From the NCBI RefSeq assembly GCF_001076885.1, contig NZ_JVDT01000254.1:1-64000 (forward strand): a DNA stretch of 64,000 nt, written 5' to 3'. The notes below the pieces were generated by a model, which saw nothing but the letters and a program-made list of their open reading frames with translations, was not told the DNA's origin and did not search any database. Numbering within the stretch: the first letter of the stretch is position 1; every line of letters begins with the position of its first letter. This document shows, piece after piece, positions 30,284-39,122 of this stretch. Origin of the DNA: Bacillus sp. 522_BSPC. GTDB taxonomy: Bacteria > Bacillota > Bacilli > Bacillales > Cytobacillaceae. The position numbers were made by a program, and so were the translations under genes.

Positions 30284-31636
30284 ATGCCAACAGTTGCTTT
30301 TCACACATTAGGATGTAAAGTAAACCATTATGAAACAGAAGCGATCTGGCAGTTGTTTAAACAACAGGGCTATGAACGTGTAGAATATGAAAATATGTCT
30401 GATGTATATGTTATTAACACATGTACAGTTACAAATACAGGCGATAAGAAGAGCCGACAAGTTATTCGTCGTGCAGTGCGGAAAAATCCTGACGCAGTTA
30501 TTTGTGTTACAGGTTGTTATGCACAAACGTCACCAGCAGAAATTATGGCTATTCCTGGTGTTGATATTGTAGTGGGTACACAGGATCGCGTAAAAATGCT
30601 AGAGTATATTGCACAGTACAAAGAAGAAAGACAACCAATTAATGCGGTTGGAAACATTATGAAAAACCGCGTATATGAGGAAATGGATGTACCTGCTTTT
30701 ACAGATAGAACAAGAGCTTCATTAAAAATTCAAGAAGGCTGTAATAATTTTTGTACATTTTGTATTATTCCATGGGCAAGAGGTTTAATGCGTTCTCGGG
30801 ATCCACAAGATGTCATTAAACAAGCACAACAATTAGTGGATGCTGGCTATAAAGAGATTGTCTTAACAGGGATTCATACAGGTGGATATGGTTCAGATAT
30901 GAAGGATTATAATCTTGCAAACTTACTTCGAGACTTAGAAGCAGAAGTAAAGGGCTTGAAAAGACTACGTATTTCTTCCATTGAAGCTAGTCAAATAACA
31001 GATGAAGTTATTGAAGTATTGGATAAATCCAAAATTGTCGTAAACCATCTTCATATTCCTATTCAATCAGGTTCTGACACTGTTTTAAAAAGAATGAGAA
31101 GAAAATATACGATGGAATTTTTTGCAGAAAGAATTACAAAATTAAAAGAAGCTCTACCAGGACTTGCTATCACATCTGATGTTATCGTTGGCTTCCCAGG
31201 CGAAACAGAAGAAGAGTTCATGGAAACATATAATTTTATAAAAGACCATAAATTTTCTGAATTACATGTGTTCCCATATTCTAAGAGAACTGGAACTCCT
31301 GCCGCACGTATGGACAACCAAATTGACGAAGAAGTAAAAAATGAACGTGTTCATCGATTGATTTCTCTTTCTGATCAACTTGCAAAAGAATATGCGTCTA
31401 ACTATGAAGGGGAAGTAGTAGAAGTCATTCCGGAAGAAGTATACAAAGAGGATGGCAATGGAAAACTCTTTGTTGGCTATACAGATAACTATTTAAAAAT
31501 TGTGTTCCCTGCTACAGAAGAAATGATAGGGAAAATTGTTAAAGTAAAAATAACAAAAGCTGGTTATCCTGTAAATGAAGGGCAATTTGTCCGCATATTA
31601 GAGGAAATGGAAGATCAGGCTGCGATAGTATCTTAA
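30284..31636 (+). CDS. mtaB: MtaB, tRNA t6A37 methylthiotransferase
   Basis: A 450-residue radical-SAM enzyme that adds a methylthio group to N6-threonylcarbamoyladenosine 37 in tRNA. The N-terminal domain carries cluster cysteines (LGCKVN, NTCTVTN, GCYAQ), the radical-SAM motif is GCNNFCTFC, and the C-terminal TRAM domain ends the protein. ATG 30284 follows GGAGTG and gives the conserved start MPTVAFHTLGCK. It is the last gene of the heat-shock gene cluster. Confidence 0.95.
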   Translation: MPTVAFHTLGCKVNHYETEAIWQLFKQQGYERVEYENMSDVYVINTCTVTNTGDKKSRQVIRRAVRKNPDAVICVTGCYAQTSPAEIMAIPGVDIVVGTQDRVKMLEYIAQYKEERQPINAVGNIMKNRVYEEMDVPAFTDRTRASLKIQEGCNNFCTFCIIPWARGLMRSRDPQDVIKQAQQLVDAGYKEIVLTGIHTGGYGSDMKDYNLANLLRDLEAEVKGLKRLRISSIEASQITDEVIEVLDKSKIVVNHLHIPIQSGSDTVLKRMRRKYTMEFFAERITKLKEALPGLAITSDVIVGFPGETEEEFMETYNFIKDHKFSELHVFPYSKRTGTPAARMDNQIDEEVKNERVHRLISLSDQLAKEYASNYEGEVVEVIPEEVYKEDGNGKLFVGYTDNYLKIVFPATEEMIGKIVKVKITKAGYPVNEGQFVRILEEMEDQAAIVS

Positions 31637-31686
31637 CCATAGCATTTCCTATTTTGTTGATTTACATTTAATATATAATAAGTTAC

Positions 31687-31733
31687 TCAAGCTCTTTTGA
31701 ATTAGTATTCTAAAGAGCTTGAATATATATTTT
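31687..31733 (+). terminator. Terminator after mtaB
   Basis: TCAAGCTCTTT (31687-31697) is an exact inverted copy of AAAGAGCTTGA (31712-31722), with an AT-rich tail ending in TTTTT (31730 onward). It separates the conserved cluster from deoC. Confidence 0.75.
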
Positions 31734-31764
31734 TCAAGAGTACATATATCAAAGGAGAATCATA

Positions 31765-32430
31765 ATGAACATTGCTAAAATGATTGATCACACTTTATTG
31801 AAAGCTGAAGCAACGAAAGAACAAATTGTTACTCTTTGTGAAGAAGCAAAGCAATATACATTTGCTTCCGTTTGTGTTAATCCAACATGGGTGAAAGTTG
31901 CTAGTGAATTACTTGATGGAACAGAAGTAAAAGTATGTACAGTGATCGGTTTCCCTTTAGGTGCAACCACTTCTGCAACGAAAGCATTTGAAACAGAGGA
32001 TGCCATTAAAAATGGTGCTACAGAAGTAGACATGGTTATTAATATTGGTGCATTAAAGGATAAAAATTATGATTTAGTAAAAGAAGATATAAAAGCAGTA
32101 GTGAATGCTGCAAAAGGCAAGGCGTTATCAAAAGTTATTATTGAAACAAGCTTATTAACTAATGAGGAAAAAGAGATTGCTTGTAAACTAGCAGTAGAAG
32201 CTGGCGCTGATTTTGTTAAAACATCTACTGGTTTCTCCACAGGTGGAGCAACAGTTGAGGACATTGCATTAATGAGAAAAACTGTCGGACCGAGTGTAGG
32301 TGTAAAGGCATCTGGAGGGGTACGCAGTAGCGAAGATACAGCGAAAATGATTGAAGCTGGAGCAACTAGAATTGGAGCAAGCTCTGGTGTTGCAATCGTT
32401 AATGGTTTAACGAGCACCAGTGATTATTAA
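31765..32430 (+). CDS. deoC: Deoxyribose-phosphate aldolase
   Basis: A 221-residue class I aldolase that splits 2-deoxyribose 5-phosphate into glyceraldehyde 3-phosphate and acetaldehyde during deoxynucleoside breakdown. The Schiff-base lysine is K152 in DFVKTSTGF and the second active-site lysine is K181 in GVKASGG. AAAGGAG precedes the ATG. In B. subtilis deoC lies elsewhere with nupC and pdp; here it stands alone between two terminators, so its usual deo partners are absent from this neighbourhood. Confidence 0.95.
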   Translation: MNIAKMIDHTLLKAEATKEQIVTLCEEAKQYTFASVCVNPTWVKVASELLDGTEVKVCTVIGFPLGATTSATKAFETEDAIKNGATEVDMVINIGALKDKNYDLVKEDIKAVVNAAKGKALSKVIIETSLLTNEEKEIACKLAVEAGADFVKTSTGFSTGGATVEDIALMRKTVGPSVGVKASGGVRSSEDTAKMIEAGATRIGASSGVAIVNGLTSTSDY

Positions 32431-32449
32431 TATTCCTTTTTTTTAAAAT

Positions 32450-32490
32450 CCTTAGAGAAAACGTAGAATTGTTTTCTCTAAGGTTTTTTT
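32450..32490. terminator. Terminator between deoC and the AraC-type gene
   Basis: CCTTAGAGAAAAC (32450-32462) is an exact inverted copy of 32471-32483, followed by a T-run of seven. It lies between converging genes. Confidence 0.9.
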
Positions 32491-32510
32491 CATTCAAACG
32501 GCATGTAATA

Positions 32511-33296
32511 CTAATAATTTTCCAAATAAATTTTTCGATAATTACTCGGAGTTGTATTCATAAGTTTTTCGAAATTACGATTAAAGCTACGAATATTTCG
32601 ATATCCGACTATATCGGCAATTTCTGTAATTTTGCTATCCGTAGTTTTTAATAATTGAGATGCCAATGTGACACGATGTCCATTAAGAAAATCAACGAAC
32701 GGAACTTTCAGTATCTTTGTGAAAAATCTAGATAGGTAGGAATAGTCATAGCCAAATTTTTGTGATAAATCTTTTAATGAAAGCTCCTCGGTAAAATGAT
32801 TTTGGATATAATTCAGTAAATCATGTAATAAATATTCATCTCTTCTTGCTTCCTCTTTAAAGGTTGTTTGATTTAACAATTCAGCACAAATCAAATAAAG
32901 GACACCTTTTTTGGCTATCATCGAGCTTTTATTAGTCATTAATATCTCCTTAATCATCTCACTAATACCGGGCTGTAAGCGGAATATAGGTTCGATTAAA
33001 TCTTTATTTTTGCTTAATTGAAAAAATTGATTAACAAACTCTGGAGAAAAGACATAAATCCAGGCATGGTTTTTATTTTTACTTTGCATACTATGTATTT
33101 GATTCGAAAGAACGAAAGCGCTTTCTCCTTTGTGAAGGGTATAGGTTTTATTTTGGATTGTAAGATTCAGTGTCCCTTCATCGACCATTACAAGCTCCAT
33201 ACTTCGATGAAAATGTGGAAGGATATTGGGATTGGTTGCCGAAATACGATCAAAATCTCCATTTTGTCCAAAATAATTAGATTGATAATATAACAT
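32511..33296 (-). CDS. AraC-family transcriptional regulator with cupin sensor domain
   Basis: A 261-residue regulator. The N-terminal half is a cupin-like ligand-binding domain (HFHRSMELVMVDEGTLNLTI ... YTLHKGESAFVLSNQIH), and the C-terminal third is a double helix-turn-helix AraC domain (LSLKDLSQKFGYDYSYLSRFF; ITEIADIVGYRNIRSFNRNF). GGAGC precedes the ATG. It is divergent from the ABC exporter genes 447 bases away, so it probably controls them or itself. The ligand is unknown; the fold is shared by sugar-responsive and stress-responsive regulators. Confidence 0.85.
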   Translation of the reverse strand: MLYYQSNYFGQNGDFDRISATNPNILPHFHRSMELVMVDEGTLNLTIQNKTYTLHKGESAFVLSNQIHSMQSKNKNHAWIYVFSPEFVNQFFQLSKNKDLIEPIFRLQPGISEMIKEILMTNKSSMIAKKGVLYLICAELLNQTTFKEEARRDEYLLHDLLNYIQNHFTEELSLKDLSQKFGYDYSYLSRFFTKILKVPFVDFLNGHRVTLASQLLKTTDSKITEIADIVGYRNIRSFNRNFEKLMNTTPSNYRKIYLENY

Positions 33297-33743
33297 TCAA
33301 TATGCTCCTTTCAAGTCAAATTTTGTCCATAATTATACAATTTAAGTACTAGTTACGTCAATCAGTGATGACTAAAATTAATCTGTAATAAGAAAGGAAT
33401 CTTTATTTCTTATTGCCCTATAAGTAGTCTTACTATACTAATAATGAGACTGCACATTTTTTATTCAAATGGCGTATGAGGATTTGTTAGCTAACAAAAT
33501 GGCAAAAAGGAGATGAAAGATAAATAGCCTATGCATAACAATGGACTCAGCAATGCTATAAAAAGATGGGAGAGATGAGAAAGACATGAAAACGAATTCA
33601 AGTTTTGTATACCCCCTTATATTTGTTTTGAGAGATATTATTGATTTTACGTAGTGAATTTCGTTTTATACGAATATTAAGATGTCTTTGCAAATATCAT
33701 TTTTGAAGTAAACAAATTAAAAAAGAAAGAGTGTAGATTCCTA
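33297..33743. promoter_or_regulatory. Regulatory interval between AraC-type gene and ABC exporter
   Basis: It holds a perfect 16-base palindrome, TTTGTTAGCTAACAAA (33483-33498), and a 9-bp hairpin, AATAAGAAA (33387-33395) with 33406-33414. A 22-codon reading frame (33586-33654, starting MKTNSSFVYP) has GGGAGAG upstream and could be a leader peptide, but nothing shows it is translated. No confident promoter boxes were found. The palindrome is the best candidate operator. Confidence 0.45.
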
Positions 33744-35504
33744 TTGAATAATTATCAATGGATTTGGAGTTATGTAAAGAAGAATAAGAAAAAAGTAATT
33801 ACCGCAACATTGATTTTATTGGCAAATTCCTTTTTTGTAGTGATTATTCCTATATTAAGTGGAAGGCTAATTGATGAAGTCATTGAGAATAATCAAGTAC
33901 AACTTTTAGTTCCAATTCTGTTAGCGATGGTAGGAGCAACACTTATTAGAACCGTTACCCGTTACATATACCAATTATTATATGAAAAAGTTGGTCAGGA
34001 TGCACAGTTTGATATCAGGCAAGACATGTATAAGAAGCTTCAAGAGCTTGATTTTGATTTCTTTAATCATAATAGAGTGGGAGATATTATGGCGAGAATG
34101 ACGGGGGATATGGACGCCATACGTCATTTCGTTTCATGGGTATGCTATAACATAGCCGAATGTGTCGTTTGGTTTGTTGTAGCTATTATCGTAATGATGA
34201 ATATTGATTGGAAATTAACTTTAGGATTAGTTGCAGTCACGCCAATTATTTTTATTTTTACACAAAAAATGTCCAGGGCAGCACACCCAGTATTTTTAGA
34301 AATTAGAGAAAGTTTTTCAAGGCTGAATTCAATGGTAGAAGAAAATATTAGTGGGAACAGAGTAGTCAAAGCATTTTCGCGGGAAGAATACGAAATTGAA
34401 AAGTTCAATCATTTCAATAATGATTATCAAAAGCGTAATCTGGATTCTGCCAATGTGTCAAAAAAATACTTACCATGGTTAGATGGCTTTGCAGGTATGC
34501 TCGCTGTTATCACATTATTGCTAGGCGGATTATTTGTTATTCAAGGAAGCATGACAATTGGGGATTTAGTTGCTTTTAATGGATTCATGTGGTTATTAAA
34601 TATGCCAATGCGAATGAGCGGATGGTTAATAAATGATGTACAGCGTTTTAATGCATCTTGTGTAAAAATAAGAAATTTATTAAAAACAGAACCACAGATT
34701 AGAGTGGAAGAAAGAAAGCAAACGAAGAAAATTTCCGGCTACGTAACGTTTAAAAATGTCTCCTTTGCGTTTTCTGATGATCCAGAAACGCAAATATTAA
34801 AAAATGTGTCCTTTGCAGTCCGACCAGGACAAACGGTTGGAATATTAGGGGAAACAGGGTCAGGTAAATCTACACTAGTTAACTTGATTGCCAGATTCTA
34901 TGATCCGACTGAAGGGGAAGTATTAATTGATCACGTAAATGCAAAAGAATGGCCTGTACGAAAGCTCCGTAATCAGATTTCCATGGTTATGCAAGATATC
35001 TTCTTATTCTCAAATACAATTGAAGAAAACATTTCTTTTGGAAAGCCATTTTTGAATATAGAACAGATACAGCGAGTTGCTGCTATAGCAGATGCTCATA
35101 ATTTTATCGTCAGAATGCCCGAGGGCTACAATACCATTGTGGGAGAGCGTGGAGTTGGTCTATCAGGCGGACAAAAGCAAAGGATTTCCTTAGCAAGAGC
35201 ATTAGCAAAAGATCCATCCATCTTAATCTTGGACGATACAACCTCTGCGGTAGATATGGAAACAGAAAGTAAAATCCAAAAGGAATTAAATCAGCTAACC
35301 GAAGATAAAACAACCTTCATTATTGCACACCGAATTTCTTCTGTAAGAGATGCGGATTTTATTTTAGTTCTCGACAAAGGGGAAGTGAAAGAGCAGGGTA
35401 CGCATATGGAGCTTGTAGCGAAAAAAGGGCTGTATTACGATGTTTATAAAAGGCAGCTAGGACTAGTTGAGCAGGAAGAAGGGGGAGCAACCATTGGCCC
35501 GTAA
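33744..35504 (+). CDS. ABC exporter half-transporter, subunit with degenerate ATP site
   Basis: A 586-residue protein with six membrane segments (type IV exporter fold, about 15-300) fused to a nucleotide-binding domain (about 340-575). Walker A is GETGSGKST (369-377), the signature is LSGGQ (473-477), and Walker B ends in LILDD: the catalytic glutamate is replaced by D498. Such a change marks one subunit of heterodimeric exporters such as BmrC/BmrD or LmrC/LmrD. Start TTG 33744 follows a weak AAAGAAAGAG. It overlaps the next gene by 11 bases. It is likely an efflux pump for drugs, peptides or lipids; substrate not predictable. Confidence 0.88.
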   Translation: MNNYQWIWSYVKKNKKKVITATLILLANSFFVVIIPILSGRLIDEVIENNQVQLLVPILLAMVGATLIRTVTRYIYQLLYEKVGQDAQFDIRQDMYKKLQELDFDFFNHNRVGDIMARMTGDMDAIRHFVSWVCYNIAECVVWFVVAIIVMMNIDWKLTLGLVAVTPIIFIFTQKMSRAAHPVFLEIRESFSRLNSMVEENISGNRVVKAFSREEYEIEKFNHFNNDYQKRNLDSANVSKKYLPWLDGFAGMLAVITLLLGGLFVIQGSMTIGDLVAFNGFMWLLNMPMRMSGWLINDVQRFNASCVKIRNLLKTEPQIRVEERKQTKKISGYVTFKNVSFAFSDDPETQILKNVSFAVRPGQTVGILGETGSGKSTLVNLIARFYDPTEGEVLIDHVNAKEWPVRKLRNQISMVMQDIFLFSNTIEENISFGKPFLNIEQIQRVAAIADAHNFIVRMPEGYNTIVGERGVGLSGGQKQRISLARALAKDPSILILDDTTSAVDMETESKIQKELNQLTEDKTTFIIAHRISSVRDADFILVLDKGEVKEQGTHMELVAKKGLYYDVYKRQLGLVEQEEGGATIGP

Positions 35505-37275
35505 TAAATTTAATGTTGATGAAGAATTAGAAACCGAATTTAACTGGAGTCACTATAAACGTATCGGTGCATATATTAAACCTTATAAAAAGGCATTGTT
35601 TATTACATTGCTGATCATATTAACTGCCAATGTTGCAGGGATGCTCGGTCCATTTTTTACGAAAATAGCAATCGATGAAATTATCCCAGATAAAAATATT
35701 CCGCTATTAATTGGACTTAGTATACTATTTTTGTTATCCCTTATCGTTATTGGAATATGTATGCGTTATAGAATTCAATGGATTACACGTATCGGTCAAA
35801 ATATTTTAAAGGATATGCGTTTGGATATTTTTCAGCATTTGCAAAAGTTACCTTTTTCTTATTTTGATAATCGTCCACATGGAAAAATATTAATAAGAGT
35901 AGTTAACTATATTAATACACTTAGTGATTTATTAAGCAACGGATTAATTAATCTAATCTCAGATATTATCAGTGTTATTATTACTTTGATTTTTATGTTT
36001 GCGATTGATGCTAAATTAACATTATACAGTTTAGCTCTGCTCCCTATTTTAGGAATATTGGTATGGGTTATTAAAAATATGCAAAGAAAAGCATATCAAG
36101 TGTTAAGTAACAAACAATCCAACATGAATGCATATATTCATGAAAGTATTGCAGGGATTAAGATTACACAATCATTTGCAAGAGAAGATGAGAATTATGA
36201 AATATTTGATGAAGTGAGCAATGAAACTCGAACCTCTTGGATGAAGGCTGTTTCCATTCAGTTTCTACTCTGGCCAGGTGTACAAAACATCTCTGTGTTG
36301 ACAACAAGTTTAATTTACTTTGTAGGAATCCGTCAGATTGGGGTGGATGTTAGTACAGGTACACTTGTTGCTTTTATTGGCTATGTAAATAACTTTTGGA
36401 ATCCAGTAATTAATATGGGGAACTTTTATAATGCGCTTATTACAGCGTCTGCTTATTTAGAACGAATTTTTGAAACGCTAGATGTAGAGCCAGATATTAA
36501 AGATAATCCTAAAGCCATTCAAATGCCGACTATTAAAGGAAACGTAACATTTGATCATGTATCTTTCCGTTATGAAGAAGGGAAAAACATTCTAAACGAT
36601 GTCAGTTTCCATATTAATGCGGGAGAAAGCATTGCTTTAGTAGGACCAACTGGTGCAGGAAAGTCAACCATTATAAATTTACTTAGCAGGTTCTATGATG
36701 TTAATGAAGGAAGCGTAAAAATTGATGATATCGATGTACGAGATGTCACATTGAAATCACTGCGTTCTCAAATGGGGGTAATGCTTCAAGACACTTTTGT
36801 ATTTTCAGGAACAATCCTTGATAATATTCGTTATGGAAAATTGGATGCAACAGAAGATGAAATAATCACAGCGGCTAAAATTGTCAGGGCAGATGACTTC
36901 ATTAAAGATCTAAAGGATGGATATCATACGGTTGTTGAAGAACGAGGCAGTACTTTATCAGCAGGACAAAGACAATTAATATCCTTTGCAAGGGCACTTT
37001 TAGCAAATCCCAAAATATTGATCTTAGATGAAGCGACTAGTAGTATTGATACCAAAACAGAGGAGCTTCTACAAGAAGGGATAACGGAATTACTAAAGGG
37101 AAGAACTTCTTTTATTATCGCTCATCGCTTATCGACCATTAAAAATAGCAGTCAAATATTCTATATAGATGGAGGAAGAATTGCGGAAAAAGGTACCCAT
37201 GACGAGCTAATGGCTTTAAAAGGATTATATTATCATTTATATCAATCACAATATGATTTACTTAAAGTTATGTGA
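35494..37275 (+). CDS. ABC exporter half-transporter, subunit with catalytic ATP site
   Basis: A 593-residue partner of the preceding subunit with the same layout: six membrane segments, then a nucleotide-binding domain with GPTGAGKST, signature LSAGQ (488-492) and an intact Walker B glutamate (LILDEATSSID, E513). The non-standard LSAGQ here faces the degenerate Walker site of the partner, while the partner's LSGGQ faces this intact site, exactly the asymmetry known in heterodimeric exporters. Start TTG 35494 follows GGGGGA inside the end of the upstream gene, so translation is coupled. Confidence 0.88.
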   Translation: MARNKFNVDEELETEFNWSHYKRIGAYIKPYKKALFITLLIILTANVAGMLGPFFTKIAIDEIIPDKNIPLLIGLSILFLLSLIVIGICMRYRIQWITRIGQNILKDMRLDIFQHLQKLPFSYFDNRPHGKILIRVVNYINTLSDLLSNGLINLISDIISVIITLIFMFAIDAKLTLYSLALLPILGILVWVIKNMQRKAYQVLSNKQSNMNAYIHESIAGIKITQSFAREDENYEIFDEVSNETRTSWMKAVSIQFLLWPGVQNISVLTTSLIYFVGIRQIGVDVSTGTLVAFIGYVNNFWNPVINMGNFYNALITASAYLERIFETLDVEPDIKDNPKAIQMPTIKGNVTFDHVSFRYEEGKNILNDVSFHINAGESIALVGPTGAGKSTIINLLSRFYDVNEGSVKIDDIDVRDVTLKSLRSQMGVMLQDTFVFSGTILDNIRYGKLDATEDEIITAAKIVRADDFIKDLKDGYHTVVEERGSTLSAGQRQLISFARALLANPKILILDEATSSIDTKTEELLQEGITELLKGRTSFIIAHRLSTIKNSSQIFYIDGGRIAEKGTHDELMALKGLYYHLYQSQYDLLKVM

Positions 37276-37366
37276 AAAAGAGACTGGGACATAAGTATTT
37301 CGGTCATAAATAAACCCGCCCCCCAACCATACAAGCGTTTCGTATGGTTGGGGGGCGGGTTTTTAA
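37276..37366 (+). terminator. Long GC-rich terminator with TGGGACATAA motif
   Basis: A 21-base arm (37312-37332) is an exact inverted copy of 37342-37362 around a 9-base loop, followed by TTTTT. The stem contains seven consecutive C/G pairs and is very GC-rich for this genome. It is preceded by GAGACTGGGACATAA (37280s), a motif that recurs near terminators in several Firmicutes, including staphylococci. Confidence 0.9.
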
Positions 37367-37670
37367 TCAGTTTATAAAAGGCTGTTTCAGTAAAGTTGGG
37401 ATAGTAATATCAACAGCCTAAAATACACTTCGCTTTCCAAAGGAGTGCTATCTCCTCGGAAAACATATGAAAATACCCAATTTAAAAGTGGGCTACCAAT
37501 AATTATGGTTAAATTGCTGTTTCAGTATTCTCCATTAGTTAAGTCAAAATGCCTCGTTCATCGCGCGACGTATCGCAATGGAATGAATTGGTTTCGCCGA
37601 TTGATTATTTACAGATAGACAATTTAGTTTTGTCTAAGCCTCCTCTATTATCAAGAAAATAAGCAAAATT
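37367..37670. repeat. Gene-free interval with worn repeat fragments
   Basis: No gene. AGGCTGTT (37379-37386) pairs with 37412-37419, and GCTGTTTCAGTA occurs at 37381 and again near 37513. A stretch at 37427-37465 (CACTTCGCTTTCC ... CTCCTCGG) resembles a decayed copy of the palindromic repeat near 1594-1728. The interval therefore looks like remains of intergenic repeats after the exporter operon. Confidence 0.4.
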
Positions 37671-38588
37671 TCAGCTATGTATACGCATTATTAATTTGCC
37701 AAAACGCTCGGCAAAGGGTAGAACAAGTAGGGAAGATAGGACATTAAATAAAAGGCTTGCATGGGCAAGTTGAACATCGATGTCAGCAGTCATATTTTTA
37801 ACGGTAGCTGCTAATATGTCAATGAAAGGATAGAATAGAATAACTCCTCCTATATTTAGCCAAATATGAGCATATGCACATAGCTTTGAGCTTTTTTCTG
37901 TTCCTATTGATGCTAAATAAGAAGTAATACATGTGCCGATATTAGAGCCAAGCATAATGGCTATAGCAATTTCTATTGGAAGCATGCCGGCCACTAAAAA
38001 ACCCATCATAATCCCAATTGTTGCCGTGCTCGATTGAATCAAGGCAGTAACGCCAATGCCAACTAAAAGAGCAATAATAGGTTGATCAGCTAATTGTAGA
38101 AAAAAAGTGTTTAAAAGGGGATGGTCTTCAATCATCCCTGCAAAATATTTAAATCCACGCATCGTTGTAAATACAGTAGCAATTCCGAATAATATGAATC
38201 CAATACTTCTTAATTGGGATTTGTTAATTATCATAAATAGGACACCGATGATAGCAAGCGGAAGTAAATAATCATTGATGTCGAAAGTGATGAATTCAGT
38301 TGTTAATGTGGTCCCAATATTGGTTCCTAAAATAATGCCAATGGATTGAGGAAAGGATAAAACTCTGGCGGAAATCAGCCCAATCGTAAGCACCATTACG
38401 GCAGCACTGCTTTGGAGTAATGCTGTAATTAAAATCGAGATAATTAACCCTTTCCAAGGTTTATCTGTTAATTTTTCGAGCAAGCCTTTAAGAGATTTGG
38501 AAGATAAATTAAATAAACCTGTCCGTAAAAGGGTCATCCCAAAAATAAATAATAGGATAAGAACGATAAAAAGTATAAGATAAATCAT
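37671..38588 (-). CDS. yqeW: Na+/phosphate cotransporter family protein (YqeW-like)
   Basis: A 305-residue membrane protein of the PNaS (NptA/YjbB) family, thought to move phosphate with sodium. It has the two inverted QSS repeats (LLQSSAAVMVLTIG and LIQSSTATIGIMMG) and the GSNIGT/GTNIGT motifs between membrane helices. Family members with a PhoU tail are longer; this is the short form. TTCCTCC at 38594 on the plus strand is its ribosome binding site. In B. subtilis yqeW lies between mtaB and rpsU, so the accessory block to its left interrupts that order. Confidence 0.85.
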   Translation of the reverse strand: MIYLILFIVLILLFIFGMTLLRTGLFNLSSKSLKGLLEKLTDKPWKGLIISILITALLQSSAAVMVLTIGLISARVLSFPQSIGIILGTNIGTTLTTEFITFDINDYLLPLAIIGVLFMIINKSQLRSIGFILFGIATVFTTMRGFKYFAGMIEDHPLLNTFFLQLADQPIIALLVGIGVTALIQSSTATIGIMMGFLVAGMLPIEIAIAIMLGSNIGTCITSYLASIGTEKSSKLCAYAHIWLNIGGVILFYPFIDILAATVKNMTADIDVQLAHASLLFNVLSSLLVLPFAERFGKLIMRIHS

Positions 38589-38829
38589 TATATATTTCCT
38601 CCTCTATGAAAACTATATGAAGAAAAGGCTGTGGACATGTCATCTGCGGCTAAATAAATGATGGAGAAGGTAGCATAAGTTACTTATATAAGTTCTTGTC
38701 ATGACATATGTTTATAATGACCTATAGAGGGAAAAATAAAGGACGAGAAAGGAATGGAGGGAGAAAAGGGCTGATTATTGTATAAAACACCCTTTTTTTA
38801 CGTTTTTTTTAAAACAATTTGTCTAACTA
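38589..38829. other. Interval between yqeW and the rpsU promoter
   Basis: No gene seen. AAAAGGG (38764-38770) can pair with CCCTTTT (38790-38796), followed by T-runs, giving a terminator-like hairpin on the plus strand although no plus-strand gene ends here. It may close a small RNA or simply insulate rpsU. Confidence 0.35.
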
Positions 38830-38870
38830 GGTCAAATACGGTTGACCTTGTCACTTTGATATATTATAAT
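38830..38870 (+). promoter_or_regulatory. Strong sigma-A promoter of rpsU with overlapping palindrome
   Basis: TTGACC (38842-38847) and TATAAT (38865-38870) are 17 bases apart, a near-consensus vegetative promoter. The -35 box is the right half of an inverted repeat, GGTCAA (38830-38835), 6 bases, TTGACC (38842-38847), which could be a binding site. Confidence 0.8.
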
Positions 38871-38931
38871 GTCAAGGTACATGGAAACCATGTTGATGTT
38901 AGTGTGTTGTGTTCGGAGGGAGGGAAAGAGA

Positions 38932-39105
38932 ATGTCTAAAACCGTCGTTCGTAAAAACGAATCGCTTGAAGATGCTCTTCGTCGCTTCAAACGTTCAGTA
39001 TCAAAAACTGGTACTTTGCAGGAAGCTAGAAAGCGCGAATTCTACGAGAAACCAAGTGTGAAACGTAAGAAAAAATCAGAAGCAGCAAGAAAACGTAAGT
39101 TCTAA
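38932..39105 (+). CDS. rpsU: 30S ribosomal protein S21
   Basis: A 57-residue basic protein needed on the 30S platform for initiation near the 16S rRNA 3' end. The sequence ([20 protein letters not shown] ... [12 protein letters not shown]) is typical. ATG 38932 follows GGAGGGAGGG; upstream ATGs in frame add a non-family extension. It is co-transcribed with yqeY 17 bases downstream. Confidence 0.97.
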
Positions 39106-39122
39106 GAGAGGGTGTAGCAAAA

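Noticed and set aside
32067-32417. A 116-codon minus-strand frame inside deoC
   Set aside because: Antisense shadow of deoC, produced by biased codon use.
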